DNA from: Tachypleus tridentatus
Lineage: Eukaryota > Arthropoda > Merostomata > Xiphosura > Limulidae
Direction: 5' to 3'
Assembly (NCBI RefSeq): GCF_004210375.1
Contig: NW_027467782.1
Location: 21,369,276-21,433,275, forward strand
DNA length: 64,000 nt
Part shown: positions 24,861-37,487 of the stretch, one piece after another
Layout of the letters: the number at the start of each line of letters is the position of its first letter
How positions within the stretch are numbered: the first letter of the stretch is position 1
Notes under the pieces: generated by a model
Seen by the model: only the letters and a program-made list of their open reading frames with translations
Database searches by the model: none
What the model was told of the DNA's origin: nothing
Program-made: the position numbers and the translations under genes

Positions 24861-25951
24861 GTTTAGGTGGTTTTTGGACTTGAAGTGAAAGCAGTCAGTA
24901 CATAAAATAATTTTCTAAAAAGTATAAAAGAATTATGTTTAGAGAACTAGTTTAAAATATTTTAAAAACAAAATTTTGATTTTATTTGATTATATCACAG
25001 GTATGATGTGAGGAAGATGGACTTTGTTTTGAGTGTGCACAAAGCCAGACAAAGTAATCAACTGAGTGAGTGAGTGAGTGAAAAGCAGTTGACAGAGAGG
25101 TGTATCACTCTGCCCATTTTAAGCTCAGTTGAAGGACTCCTCAAATGTTCCTGGGCAGAAAAGGTGAAAATGGGAATGAAGCAAAATTGGTGCAAGTCAT
25201 TATAATTTTATCAAGAACAAGTAGCACATATAAACAATATATATGGAGTTTTACACCAATACAATACAGTTACTGTTTGAAGTTATCAAAAATTTATTCC
25301 TTTTGTTCATTAAACTTTTTATTTAAACTTAATTTCACAGTATAAACCTATTGAACTGAGCTGATTGTATGGTATTACACATATTGTTGATAAAGTAGTG
25401 AGATACTACAGTAGCTTAAAATCTGGAGGTGATGGACAAGTTCTGATTACATATCTGAAACCAAAACTATTTAATTACCAAGAATCACTTGAGTTTTTTC
25501 TAGTAGCAAATGATGTGTAATGCAGTGTTACCTAAAACATTGTTCAGGGCAAATTTGTGTGTGCAGACTTATAAAAGAATTAATTGATTGATGAATTTGT
25601 GTTATAAAGATAAAAAGTTTTTTTTTGTTTTTTACTTTACAATGGTGTGTTTACACTTTATATTTTATAATGCATGCTTTTGAACCAATTGCAATGTTTA
25701 TTTATTTATGAAAAGTGTATAACTTCCTTTCAAGTTGTTTTAAAAATAAAATTATTGCTAAAAAATACAAGTTACAAATAATGCAACATTTTTTTAAAGG
25801 GTCTTATTTTTTTTTAGGTAGGTTTTGTTCAGGCTTGTGAATGAAAAAGATTTGTACAATGTTAATAATATAATTTACTAATTTTTTAAAATATTATTAA
25901 TTTGACCTGTCCATACTTTTAGTGTGAATTAATGTTCTTTACTCCCTTAAG
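24861..25951. other. Non-coding interval with a short GAGT microsatellite
   Basis: About five gagt repeats lie at 25,062-25,080. Nothing else is recognisable. If the candidate gene at 15.9-26.1 kb is real, this is its last intron. Confidence 0.45.
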
Positions 25952-26069
25952 GGTGAGAGAAGCAGACAAGAAGAAAAATATTTTTAGCATTAAAAAAGAA
26001 TCAACGAGACAAGAAGAAGTTGGTAGAAACTGTCCCAAAACAGCTCAGACAGTTAACATCAAACAGTGA
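25952..26069 (+). CDS. Candidate terminal exon of an unrecognised gene
   Basis: A pyrimidine tract and TTAAG acceptor lead into an open segment ending with TGA at 26,067. One leftover base plus 38 codons gives a Lys/Arg/Gln-rich C-terminus (VREADKKKNIFSIKKE, later NCPKTAQTV). The entry phase matches the exit phase of the exon at 15,860-15,932, and joining them gives an uninterrupted frame. An AATAAA poly(A) signal lies at 26,259-26,264, about 190 nt after the stop. Each element is weak alone; together they suggest the 3' end of a plus-strand gene. No homology is recognised. Confidence 0.38.
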
Positions 26070-26258
26070 TTAGTATAATTGTACTTTATTCTTCCCTTTG
26101 TTACATATTTTGGTTTCCTATAATTACTGGCTTGATGGAAAATATCCATTGAGTTTTTTGTGTGTTTAATGAATTAGTAAAATGTGACTGTTCAATGTCA
26201 AGAACACTGATATCAATTATTTCTGAGAAGTGAGTGAACCAGGCTTTCAGTTAACATT

Positions 26259-26264
26259 AATAAA
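26259..26264 (+). terminator. Candidate poly(A) signal
   Basis: AATAAA, 190 nt after the TGA at 26,067-26,069. It supports the tentative terminal exon, though AATAAA is frequent in DNA this AT-rich. Confidence 0.3.
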
Positions 26265-26269
26265 ATATA

Positions 26270-28594
26270 AAGATTCTTATCATTCTTTGCTGTAGTTTTG
26301 TTAAAAATGGACAGTTCTAGAGCAGAGCTTACCATATTCATGTCTGCCATAAAGGGAAATTAGGCCAAGAAGTGCACTTTCTACTTATTTCTAACAAAAT
26401 ATATTGACCAGTTTTGATTGTTTGGCTATATAGTTTTAAAATTTTGTGAGAGACAAAAACGTTTATGACACTAAATTATTAAAATTATTTGACTCATGTG
26501 TTGCTTTATTTCTCAGTTTTAAATCACTTTTGTTTAGCCCATTTATTGTGTTATAGAATAGGAAAGAGTGTGATTCTAAGGGAAGTTTGATATTATAATT
26601 AAATTGTGATATTAACACAAATAATAAAAAAAACGACATTAAACTCGGGTCAGTGTTATAGTTCTCTTCTAATTTTCCATTTGATTTAATAGCCAGCTCA
26701 TAACTGTTTGGTCTCAAGGTAATATATAGATAGTAGAAAATGAACTTGAATCATCTAATAAACTGTTGTTGTGACAGTACTGAATTCCTTGTGTTTTTCT
26801 GAATATAACTTAACAACTAATTGTAAAGTTACATACAGATATTAGAATATAAACAAACCTTGTGGTCTAATAAATAGCAGCTATGATCGATCTAAACTGT
26901 CTTCTTTATGATTCAACACACTGATATAGTTGTGTTAAGAGAGTCATCTGTATAAACTATCTGTAAAGATGTGTTTTCAAAACAAACACCAAGGGCCTTT
27001 ATGAGATTTTTAGAATGGTACTTAATACAGTTTCTCAAGTGTTGTCCCAGTTATTACTGGAAGAAACATCATCATGTGGATACAAAGTAAAATTGCCAAC
27101 CTGGTATGTGGTGAAGTAAAATGGTAAGCAGACAATACAGGAGAGAACAGTTAGTATTATATACAATAATTTAGGTATAGTTGACTGGTATGCTGTAACA
27201 TAATAATACATTGTGTTATAATAATTCAAAATGGCTAAATGATTGTTACTATACACAACTGCTGCAACCTAATGGCAGACACTAGAAAAACACAGTACTC
27301 TGACAAGGAAAAAAATGGTAATGTGATTGTTACCCTGCTAATATGGTATACTGTAATATAGTGGGAGATGCTAAAACAAACAAACAGTACTACAACCATG
27401 AAAAAAGTGGCTAAATGATTGTCACTGTGCTGTACCTTGATGTTGCTATAAGGTGACTGTTTTGTGGTGCTAAATAATTTGACAAAGTTGTTTACCAAAC
27501 TAATGGAGAAGAGCATATGATATTACTATTATAAAATAATTCAGTTTGTTTGTAACATATACAAAACAAACATGTCTGTAGTAATATTACAAAGTAGTAT
27601 AATTTGTATTGTATAAACAGACTTTTCATCCTCTACTTACATCAGACAGTTAGAGCTGGCAGCTGGTTTTACTCAATATTAAACATATTTACGTGCTGCG
27701 TATCTGAAAGCCAGAGTTCAGTTTATTTTGAAATAAATCTCACACATCTCATGCTTGTAAGAAATGTTTGGTAGGATAGTCTACAAATGGGAAAAGAACT
27801 TTTAAAGAATCTTAAAATGGGAATAATGTTTGACATGTTTCTCTAATAATTGGACACTGAAAGAAGTTAGTTGTGCTTAACTTTTATGAAACAGTACAGT
27901 TTTCTTTCATTGTTTCATGTTTAACTATATATATGGTGTAAGGAAGCAACATTGACCACGATATAATATTTTACATTGTTTGTATGTCATTTGAATAAAT
28001 GGGAAGAGAAACACAGTATTCTAATTAGTAGTTTTAAAATATAAAACACATTATTATACTTGTGTTGTGAATTGTTTGTATATTTCTTTTATCAGTCAGT
28101 AATTAAAATACCACTGGGCTTGTTATTTGAACAATAAACAGAGATGCGAGGAATGTGAGAAAAGTATCACCTCTTGTCTATTGTTGGCTTTGTTCTTTCG
28201 AGAACTAGCCTGCAATGTGAGAAAGACACAATGAACTGTAAAAAAAAGATGGGTCGATATGCAAATAATTAAACGTGTTAAAAGATAGAAATAAATACAT
28301 TTTCATAATATCTTATTATAAATGGAGCTGAAAGCTCATTCTAAATCCCATATTTAAAGGTTTTCTTGATAATTTGTATAGTAAATCTACTTACACTCAT
28401 GAAATACTATTCAGTAGTGGTATAGATATGTCTCGTATATGATGATTTTTTAAAGATAAATTTAATGTTTCATAATCTAGTTGTATCAAAACCCATACTT
28501 AAAGTTTTTAATATAATTGTAAAATAATAAAATGATACTAGATGCATAACGAAAATATTCATCCCTGGATATTAATTACTAAAAGAGTGATTTG
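26270..28594. other. Non-coding AT-rich interval
   Basis: No exon, RNA gene or clear mobile element. Around 27,180-27,480 short phrases such as ggctaaatgattgt(t/c)ac recur two or three times, suggesting old internal duplication. Confidence 0.45.
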
Positions 28595-28788
28595 TTTTCT
28601 TGTTGTTTTTTTTTTAAACGTTGCGCAAAGCTACACGAGGGCAATCTGCCCCATTCGTCCCTAATTTAGCAGTGTAAGACTAGAGGGAAGGCAGCTAGTC
28701 ATCACTACCCACCGCCAACTCTTGAGCTACTCTTTTACCAATGAATAGTTGTATTGACCGTCACATTATAACGCCCCCACGGCTGAAG
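28595..28788 (-). repeat. tRNA-derived SINE, body and tail
   Basis: The reverse-complement body (ttgcgcaaagctac ... ggctactcttttacc-like ... cccccacggctgaag) lacks the tRNA head. Confidence 0.87.
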
Positions 28789-29170
28789 TTTCCTTGCTAT
28801 TATGTTTTTATATCTGTAGAAAACAAATGTGGTATGTATAAGTTAACAACAGTATAGAGGACAACACAAGGAGTACCAAATAACAACAAATGCTGACTTA
28901 CAATATCTGTTAGAAAGGTCATCTCTTACTATGTACTGATCTATGAGACTGGAACTTCTTTCTAACATCTGCAGCTTTGTCAATATCCTATAAACAGATC
29001 AAAATCTTATGTTATCTAGATTCTAATCTCTTAATGCAAAAGACCTGTCATTAAACGTAACAATACAGAAATACCTAAATTATAAAAACAATAAACAAAG
29101 TCCCTTCCTTGTGGACATAACATGGAGATAAAGCTACACAAGAGAAATAAAGTAATTTATTTGACAAAAT

Positions 29171-29490
29171 TTTATGATAAGTCCACTAACTTCTTTATAA
29201 AGTACTTGTGTTGATATAAATTTGATTATAAATCCATTAACTTCTTTATAAAGTACTTATGTTGATAGAAACATGATTATAAATCCATTAACTTCTTTAT
29301 AAAGTACTTATGTTGATATAAACTTGATAAATCCATGAACTTGTTTATAAAGTACTTGTGTTGATATAAACTTCATAAATCTCTTAACTTCTTTATAAAG
29401 TACCTGTGTTGGTAAAATCTTGATAAATCCATTAACTTCTTTATAAAGTACCTGTGTTGGTAAAATCTTGATAAATCTCTTAACTTTATC
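29171..29490 (-). repeat. Codon-sized tandem repeat, 51/48-bp units
   Basis: The marker acttctttataaagtac (one copy has ttgttt) recurs at 29,191, 29,242, 29,293, 29,341, 29,389 and 29,437, with a partial copy at 29,485. Spacing is 51, 51, then 48 bp repeatedly, all multiples of three. On the minus strand the 48-bp units encode 16-residue repeats of the type TQVLYKEVNGFIKILP; the run is open from 29,523 to 29,308, where a CAA codon has become TAA. The frame may be a degraded repeat protein or an accident. Confidence 0.8.
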
Positions 29491-29770
29491 TACTATCCTG
29501 AAGTCTACAGGTAAAATATCCAACTGAACAAAACTTTATGTTTGAGGAGAAATATTTATCAGAACAATAATTGAAAGCTAATGTTCTAATTTTCTTTGAC
29601 TGAAAATGTATTTCTGACAGGTACTTCCCTCCTCTCACAAGATTATGTATTTTAATATAGTTCTGCCCTCTACACACAATGTTGTCTTTACACATGCCAC
29701 ATATTTTCTGCTCCCTCTTATTGAAATCAAATGATTCAACATTTCTCTCTTTTAAATCATCATGCATCAC
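29486..29770 (-). other. Open frame of uncertain status next to the tandem repeat
   Basis: Ninety-four codons are open on the minus strand with a Cys-containing segment (KICGMCKDNIVCRG). It overlaps the start of the tandem-repeat frame in another phase. The DNA contains aggtacttccctcc, also found near 29,950 in tacttccctcccttcc, which may be repeat ends of the adjacent retroelement. No homology recognised; probably not a gene. Confidence 0.2.
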
Positions 29771-30659
29771 TCATCTGCCAATAAAAGCATGACTCTCTAT
29801 ATGTCTCTACTGAACTATCACTTCAAAGCTTGGCGGAAGACATAAGCACTGAAGGAAAGTGGGTAGAGGAATGGTGGGAAGAGTTAGCAGAAGGAAGTAC
29901 CTATTGGAAATATATTTTCAGTCAAGGAAAGTTATAACTCCTGATACAGTACTTCCCTCCCTTCCAAAACCCATCCACGGGTACTGACATCCATGTGGGG
30001 AATAGGATGAGGACTCGACTCCCAGTCAGTGGGTTAACTGCAATTTGACACCTCACTCCCTTGTGAGTGTATATATTGCATACTGAAGAATAGCATATCA
30101 CCTACACCTGCAAAACACCACCACTCTACTCTGCAATGAATGGTTACAGCCATCTTTGTTTGGAATCCATTCAGGAGAGTGCCTCTATGGTAGACCACCC
30201 TTGTGGCTTGGAATTATAAAGTAATAGGGTCTTCTATACTCCACAAGAAGAAATGGAGTGAAAAGTGGTAGAAAGTCTAGAGGAATGTTATCACCTGAGA
30301 CAGTGCAATGGGTTAAAATAAAACCCTAATTTGAAAAGTGGAACATACTGATTTATTTAATACAAGGCATTGCAGGGATGGGCAGCTTTTCCCTTCTGCT
30401 CTACCCGTGCAGTTCATCCATCCATCTGTAATGGGCAAGTTTATGAAGCAATTACATTGCAAGTTTATTCACATACAAGTGATTTTATGGAACACCCCAT
30501 TTCAATTGTGAGCATTGCAAAGTCATGGAAGGTAAAGCATGAGTCAACACGGTTGTATAGGGGGATGACAAGGTGAAGAACAGATGGTCAGGCACCACTC
30601 ACCACAGAATGGGATCCATATAATGAGTAAGTAAAGCAAGGGTTCCTGAAAGAAAAATA

Positions 30660-33600
30660 GAATATAAACTTACCTGCTCAAAGTTGCACTGAAGCCTGAA
30701 GAATGGGTGCAGGTGGAAGACAAAACCCAACAAAGAAGAAACTGCGATATGGTGCGATAAATAATGGGAGATGAATGTATTTGATGTAGTCCACATGCCT
30801 GACTGTAGGATTTCATGGCTGATGAAGATGATATGTGAGGGAAAAAGTGAAGTATCAAATCTGATGTGAAAACATCGGGAACAAATTCCGGGAGGAAACC
30901 AAGTAAGAATAAGTCAATCAAATAAAATGTGAAACCCAACTAGTGAAGGGAAAGATCCCAAAAGAGGAAGATTTCCGAGTAATAACGAGTCGGTAACAGG
31001 TACCGTGGAAGAAAGCTGTTTGGGCAGTATAACATAAAAGTCTATCTGGATTGAAACAACAAAATAGATGAGAAATATAAGAAAGAGAAACAGGCAAAAG
31101 GAGATTTACCCTCCATATCATCTGAGGTCTTTGGAGGAATAAATGAGAATATATGTAGGGTGGTATAACATATGTGAAACATCAATGATAAATAAATCTG
31201 ACCCTTGACATCCAAAACCTAAGGGGAGAAGGAAATACATTTTAAGAGAATGATGGAACATGAGGAAAGTGGCTGAAACAAAGATAAATTGTGGGAATGG
31301 AGGACCACATTAATATTCAGTCTGGAGGAATAGACCATAAGGGGAATGAGAAATCTGGAAGGAACACATTAACATGGTAAGGACAGGAGAGCAAATACTC
31401 AATTATATCAGAAAAATCAAAGGTACAGAATAAGGCGGCCCAATAACCTGAGGACGATGAGATTGAAGACACATGGTTGAAAATTCACATAAGAAACTCT
31501 AACACTCTAGTCACAGTAAGTTGGACAGTAGGGAATACTGGAGTTACATTTTCCATTTGGGTTGATACACCTCCATTGAAGAAGGATGTCTGGGATGAGC
31601 TAAACAGAAAGCTACTTGATATACACACCAAGGACTAGAGAAAAGCCAAATGTAAAGCCAAAGGAGGTGAATGGCTGGATGTAGAAAGAGTGACCAAAGT
31701 TAATGAAGAAGGAAGGGATACAAAGGTTGTGATACTGGAGGAAAAATTGCAGTCGTTGTAATTGTGGAAACCACAGCTGAGGTAACCAATAAGGAGTGAT
31801 GAGAAGTACTTGACAGAGTGGTATGGATGAGAGAGATTACCTGGTGAAATAATCAGATAAGAAGATAAACACAAAAGAATTTATGGTATCAATCCAAGTT
31901 GAAGGCATTCACAGCTAAAGCCCAAGGCTGAGTTGCTGGGGACTAAAGAGGGCTAACTTGTGATTGAAGTAGGTAGCATGCCCAATCTACGTGGGGAAAA
32001 TGAAAACCCACCAATTACAAAACCACCAGAAAATGAAGGGATCTAAAGATAACTCCATCAGATATATTTGATTGGGGCATGAAAGGCAATTTGCTAAGAG
32101 ATTGAAAGCACCTGGAATGTAACACACAAGATTAATGTGATCTATGCGGGTCCAATATAGTAGATCCAACATTTTAAAACACGTATCTCTTGACCACGTG
32201 TCCCCTTGCTTATTGATATGAGCTACCATTGTAGAATTGTCAGAAAGAATCACCAACAGACATTGTCTGGTGAGAGGAAGCAAGCACGTTTATATGTGTG
32301 TGTGTGTGTGTGTGTGTTTTTTTCTTATAGCAAAGCCACAATGTTGTGTTCATTGAAGGGGATTGAACCTTTGATGTTAGCAGGGGACAAAGGGAATTGA
32401 GTTATTTAAAGTCCAATGGAGTGCAAAAAGCTCAAGAACTTTGATATGCAAAGACCTTTTGATCTAAAGCCTTCTACAGCCCTGAAGGAATGCATCTGTG
32501 AAAATATGTAATTCTGGATAAGGAGAAGGAAGTGGGACATTCACCAACATAAGGATCTTGTCCAACCATCAACAGAGATTGTTAATCAAGCTAGAAGTAA
32601 GGATAAAAGGAATTTACAAGGGATCCCAAGCAGGTTCTACTGATTATGAAGAGCTTAACGAAGGGGTCCCTATGTGCATGACAAAGTATGACTAGTGACA
32701 TCACTGAAGACCACGTCCCCAAACAACAGAACCTTACAAGCAGAAAGTGAGAGAGCTGAAAGAGCATGATGAACTAACAATTCCATGGAATGAAGCTGCA
32801 GAGGAAAAGGCTGGACCTGAATGACTGGTGTTGAAAAAAGACACCCAAGTGGATGTGATATTGGGTAGGCTGAAGGAAGGACATCTTTAATATGATTAAA
32901 TAGCCCATCTGAGCAGTCACGAGAAGAAGCTGATGGGTATGGTTAGCAAACTTCAGTTTGGAAAGAGCTAAAAGAAGCCAATAATCCATATAATGGCTCA
33001 ATCACAACTCCATAGCATGAAGATAGTGAATATAAGCTCTGACCTCCTGACAAAAATATAAGGGGCAGAAGCAAGCTAAAAGAGAAGGGAACAAAACACC
33101 ATGTGATAAACAAACTGAAGATACTGATGAGACCATGGGGATATAGGGATGTGGAGATAAACACTAGTGACATCAATACCTCTCATTAATAAGCCCAGAG
33201 AAAATGCCCACTGTCAGGTAAGAAACAGTAAAATGGGACAGTTGAACAAAGTAATTGAGGAAAGACGAATTGATGATAGGCTTCCAGTCCTGGTTTTCTT
33301 AAAACAACAAAGAGTCTTGTATAAAACTAGGTGAAAGATATACAACATATTCGATGTCCTGCTGAGATAATAGTTTCTGAACCACCTCCAACAGACACTG
33401 CCTGGTCATGAGATTCAATATGGAGGAAAGAAATGGGTATAGGAGACATTTGAGGAAGGAATAAAATGGGATTATGAATCCTTCCAATAAAACTTAAAGA
33501 CCTTAATGTTCCATGATGAAAGGATGCCAGTAGTGAAGAAAATTGGTAAGCCAAGCTCTCACCAGATTAGAATTCACCAGGTGATGTGATGTGCATTCTC

Positions 33601-34000
33601 AAAAAATACGATGAAATGAGGACCTCAAGGAGAAGGAAGAAGTAAGTGTTGGGAAAAAGAGGGAAGAGAAATGGTAATAGGTGCTGTACTGGGACCGAGA
33701 CATAACAGACTGTTGTTGTACTGCTGCAGTTCATGATTCAAAAAGACTCAGAGATTGTGTCCAATATGTATTACCACAGAAATGGGCCATATGTAAACAC
33801 CTAAGATAAGATAATAGTTTCGAGTTAAGGTTGCATCCCAATCTAGAAGGTCCCAACAACAGAGAAACCACATATGCAGAGCCAGAGCCGAAGACGACAA
33901 ATGAGCCAACATAGAGTAAAGAAGGGAAAGGATATCCCCCAAAATCCCTCAGGGTTTTCATGATAATCAAATTCAGGGTATGAGAGATAATGTAAAAAAG
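30660..34000 (-). mobile_element. Decayed DIRS-like (tyrosine-recombinase) retroelement
   Basis: The order on the minus strand from 34,000 downward is as follows. An RT-proximal segment at 33,490-33,350 reads LLEVVQKLLSQQDIEYV. RT fragments follow to 32,800, for example VTSVYLHIPISPWSHQYLQF near 33,150. RNase H at 32,283-32,000 includes SDNSTMVAHINKQGDTWSR and YIPGAFNLLANCLS. Degraded frames down to about 30,660 have SAMKSYSQACGLHQI and CWVLSSTCTHSSGF, resembling the C-terminal block of the tyrosine recombinase. RT-RNase H-YR order without an integrase is characteristic of DIRS elements. Stops and frameshifts occur throughout. A second SINE-like fragment and a TG microsatellite lie inside (32,295-32,395). 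The plus-strand element at 11,816-13,650 is of the same family. Confidence 0.75.
32295..32395 (+). repeat. TG microsatellite plus second SINE-like fragment
   Basis: About eleven TG repeats (32,295-32,317) precede tttttcttatagcaaagccac and gaaggggattgaacc, the phrases of the 2,727-2,848 type element. It is inserted in or next to the RNase H region of the DIRS-like element. Confidence 0.65.
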
Positions 34001-35239
34001 TTGTCAAGGTAGAAAAAAGGCAGGAAAGTTGGGCATGTGTAAAGAAAGAAACTGTTTATAGATGGCAGCACTGGATGAAAATAGTTAATTTTGCGAGAAG
34101 AGGGAAGTATGTTATTGGAATCAGCTAGTGTTAATACCATTAATATATTATTGATTAGAACATTTAAAATGTAGGAAATGAGTGAGTCTTGTTTGAGTAG
34201 GCTATTCTGTCATATAAGGGGGGGAACAAATCTCACATTTGGATCTGGACTTAGAAGCGTTTGCTTTTGATTACATAGTTATAATGCAAATAACTTCACT
34301 CAGAACTCACCTTCACCATGGTGATTACAGGGTATCTTTTTCGGTAAACGGATTTTACGGTACAGACATATTCAATCCACAAAAAAACACTGTCCAGCAA
34401 CACATTTTTTTATTCCCCCTTCATACAGCCCATTTAGAACATCCATTTTTTCTTCACACCACTACTAATGCTGTATGTTTATCACACCTCTATAAATTAG
34501 GTGTATATCATCTCTGCAATTCATTAACTAAATAATATTACAAATGGAAGCATGATTAAAAACTGGCTGATAGCATAGTAAGCAATACTGTTAACATTAA
34601 AAAGAATCAATTTTGATGTACTGTACCACTTGGAAAAGCAGCAAGAAAACTAGGTTTAAAACAAGTTGTTCCTATGCCAACACAGTTGAATAAGAATATG
34701 GACATCTAATTTATAAAAAAAATATGGCATTAATGCAACATGTTTTCCTGTGTGTTGTGTATGTTTTCTAAGTATAACAAGATCATATGGGCTTTTTATA
34801 GAAATATTTCTTTGCACAATATTTTAACATTATATCTCTGTCTGCTTAATACATGCATACTTTACATAATAATTTCTGTTGTTTAAATGGGTTTATGCTG
34901 TATTTATGTGTGTGTGTATATGTTTATATTCTCTATGAATTCTACACACTAGCAATAAGGGTGTTTACCTCTTCTGGTTTAAACCACTAATGTAACAAAA
35001 ACAAAAAATGTTCTGCTACAAGAAGTAGAGCAAAAAAAAGTCCTCCAATGCACCAATTTGTCGATACCTGTGGAAGAGGGAAGAAATAATAGTTTTATAC
35101 CAGCGTAAACTTAACGTCAGATAACAATAAAATAGAAGCCCTTTTTTTCTATGATATAAAACCTTATAGGCTAATACTAGTAAAAATTGGTCCTTAACTT
35201 GTGGAAATTTAAAGAATTTAAAGCTTATTCCTGCATTTA
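34001..35239. other. Non-coding interval
   Basis: No supportable gene or repeat, apart from a short (tg)n run near 34,906. Its role as the boundary between the retroelement and the duplicated locus is the only notable point. Confidence 0.45.
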
Positions 35240-35904
35240 TTGCTTTTACGCCAGATCTAAACAACTTAAACTATCTGATAAATACATGTATTTGACTTAG
35301 AATTGCAAATTGGAATTTGGTATTATCTGCCAGAATAACACTTTATAAATACATCATTTGAACGTCGGGGCTTAAACACAGTCACATGTAACATTTAACT
35401 GTTGATCAGCAAAAGGATCAGTCGTTAAAATTTGTCCCCAAGAAGAAGAATACAATTAAATGAATAATAGAATAACCATTACGCTTATAAATTTACCATA
35501 TCCGAAAGTGCTGGTCCGTTTCACTGGCTAAATGGTTTTATAGAGAACTTGCAATATTTTCTAAAATAAAGGTTTTGATAATTATGTGCTCATTTTCAGA
35601 AACGATAAAAAAATTATCTTGCTGTTATATTTCCCTATATAAATATATATGAATGTCTTTACATCTGTTTTCATTAAATAAGCTCGAATTTCTTATTTTG
35701 TTCAGTTTGATGTGTATCTACTGATATTAGTATTCCTTCGGCTCTGTAGCTATTAATAACTGAATTGTTCCTAATAGAAAAACATGTAATTTAAATATTA
35801 TTTGTAAAGATTGAGATAATTGAAGATGCGAATAAAGAAACGTGTATAAGGAACAAAAATACTTTGTAAATGAAAAAAAAAATTATAAAAGAGTAACAAT
35901 TCAG

Positions 35905-36003
35905 ACTGGCGGGTGGTGAAAACTAGATGATTTCCCTTTAGTCTTGCACTGCTAAATTAGGGACGGCTAGCACAGATAGCCCTTGTGTAGCTTTGAGCAA
36001 ACA
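35905..36003 (+). repeat. tRNA-derived SINE, 3' part
   Basis: Body end and tail only (ggcgggtggtgaaaactag ... ggctagcacagatagccc). Confidence 0.8.
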
Positions 36004-36427
36004 ATACTAAGGACAGCATATTCTTGCTTATGATCGAGATAATTATCCACAACGCAATAAGTGTTACTTTGCAAATTCCAACAGATGGATGCAAACTCGA
36101 GGAAATAAGCACTCCTCATTCTACAAAATGACAAAACAAACATATTACATGGTCTGTAATCTTTGTACACTTTATAGAACGAACACCAGATGTTTTCATG
36201 ATAATTCTGATTGGTCTGTAGCATTGTGACTTTATTTCTGTATACAGCATCCCAAAAATGAGACCTCTCGCCATTATATAAGTCATACACCCTTTTAAAT
36301 TGGCAAACATGAATATTGTTCAATTTTAATCACAATATTTTGACTTAGCATTGTGACTATACTTAACACCAGAGCTTTCTAGATAGTTAGTTCAATATCG
36401 TTTCACAATGAAAATATCTTCTGGTCA

Positions 36428-36495
36428 GGTTTGTTTCGAAGTTCTCGAAAAGCTAGAGAGGGCTACCTGCACTCGCTGTCCCGAAGTTAGACGAG
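36428..36495 (-). repeat. Old SINE tail shared by paralogous units
   Basis: A worn reverse-oriented SINE 3' end (gtttgtttcgaagttctcg ... ctgcactcgctgtcc) occurs at the same place in the other units, at 52,199-52,258 and, inverted, 59,220-59,290. The insertion predates the segmental duplication. Confidence 0.65.
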
Positions 36496-37221
36496 AGAAA
36501 TAACAGATAGCTGAATGGTAAAAATGATAGTGTATAAAACGATAAATAGTTAATACTTAGTGACTTGCAAGTAAATTTAAATTCACAACTTACAGAACAG
36601 TAAATACCTAATTTCTCCAACACTTCAGTTCAACACTGTATGTTTTCGAAACTAACTGTGCCATTAGTACTTCCATATTAAGGAAACCATTCATGACAAA
36701 CATGTTAAGAAACTACAAAATACATCACAACTTTGTGTTCGCATAAAATTAAAATTAATTAAATTATTAAACTTTCTTTTTTTTCGTATATCATACATAT
36801 ATATGTATACATATAAAGAGAAGTCACATTCGTATGTACAACATGTGCTTGTTTTAGTTGAGTTAATTACCAATGATACTATGAGTTTCATTTTCGAAAT
36901 TTTATGAGATGGATGGATTCCAGAAGCAATAAACACGTTACACTCTGTAGCATGAATAGACGAACCCAGTATACGGTCTCTAATCTCTGTATTGTATTTT
37001 GGGATATACACCAGTTGTTTTACGACAAATCTTATTTGCCTGGAGTTGTCTGAGGTCACTGCTGTAGCCATCATGTAAATCATCCCACTAAGTAGAATTT
37101 ATTAACTTTAGAGAATTCTAGAGCAGTCGAAGTGACTAACTAATCACACTCACTAATTAGTATTATAAAGTACACTTCTCCATATCCAATAGTTATATAA
37201 GCAGTGCTTTCTGTTTTATTC

Positions 37222-37487
37222 TAACATGGCCAGGTAGGGTGAGGCGTTCGACTCTAATCCGAGGTTCGAATCCTCGTCGCACCAAACATGCTAGCCCTTT
37301 CAGCAACGGAGTATTATTATGTGACGGTCAATTCCACTATTCGTTCGTAAAATAGTAGCCCAAGAGTTAGCAGTAGGTAGTAGTAAGTAGCTGTCTTTTT
37401 TCTAATCTTGTACTGCTATATTATGGACGTCTAGCGCAGATAGCCCTGATGTATCTTTGTGCGAAATTCCAAAGAACAAACAAACAT
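37222..37487 (+). repeat. tRNA-derived SINE, full length
   Basis: Head (catggccaggtagggtgagg, then gaggttcgaatcctcg), body and an acaaacaaacata tail are present. The copy is missing from the homologous place in unit 51.8-53.8 kb (near 52,990), so it inserted after the duplication. Confidence 0.87.

Noticed and set aside
35967..37083. Two minus-strand open frames of 118 and 130 codons
   Set aside because: The paralogous intervals at 51.8-52.9 kb have stops and frameshifts in the same frames, with no sign of codon-level conservation, and one frame begins inside a SINE tail region.
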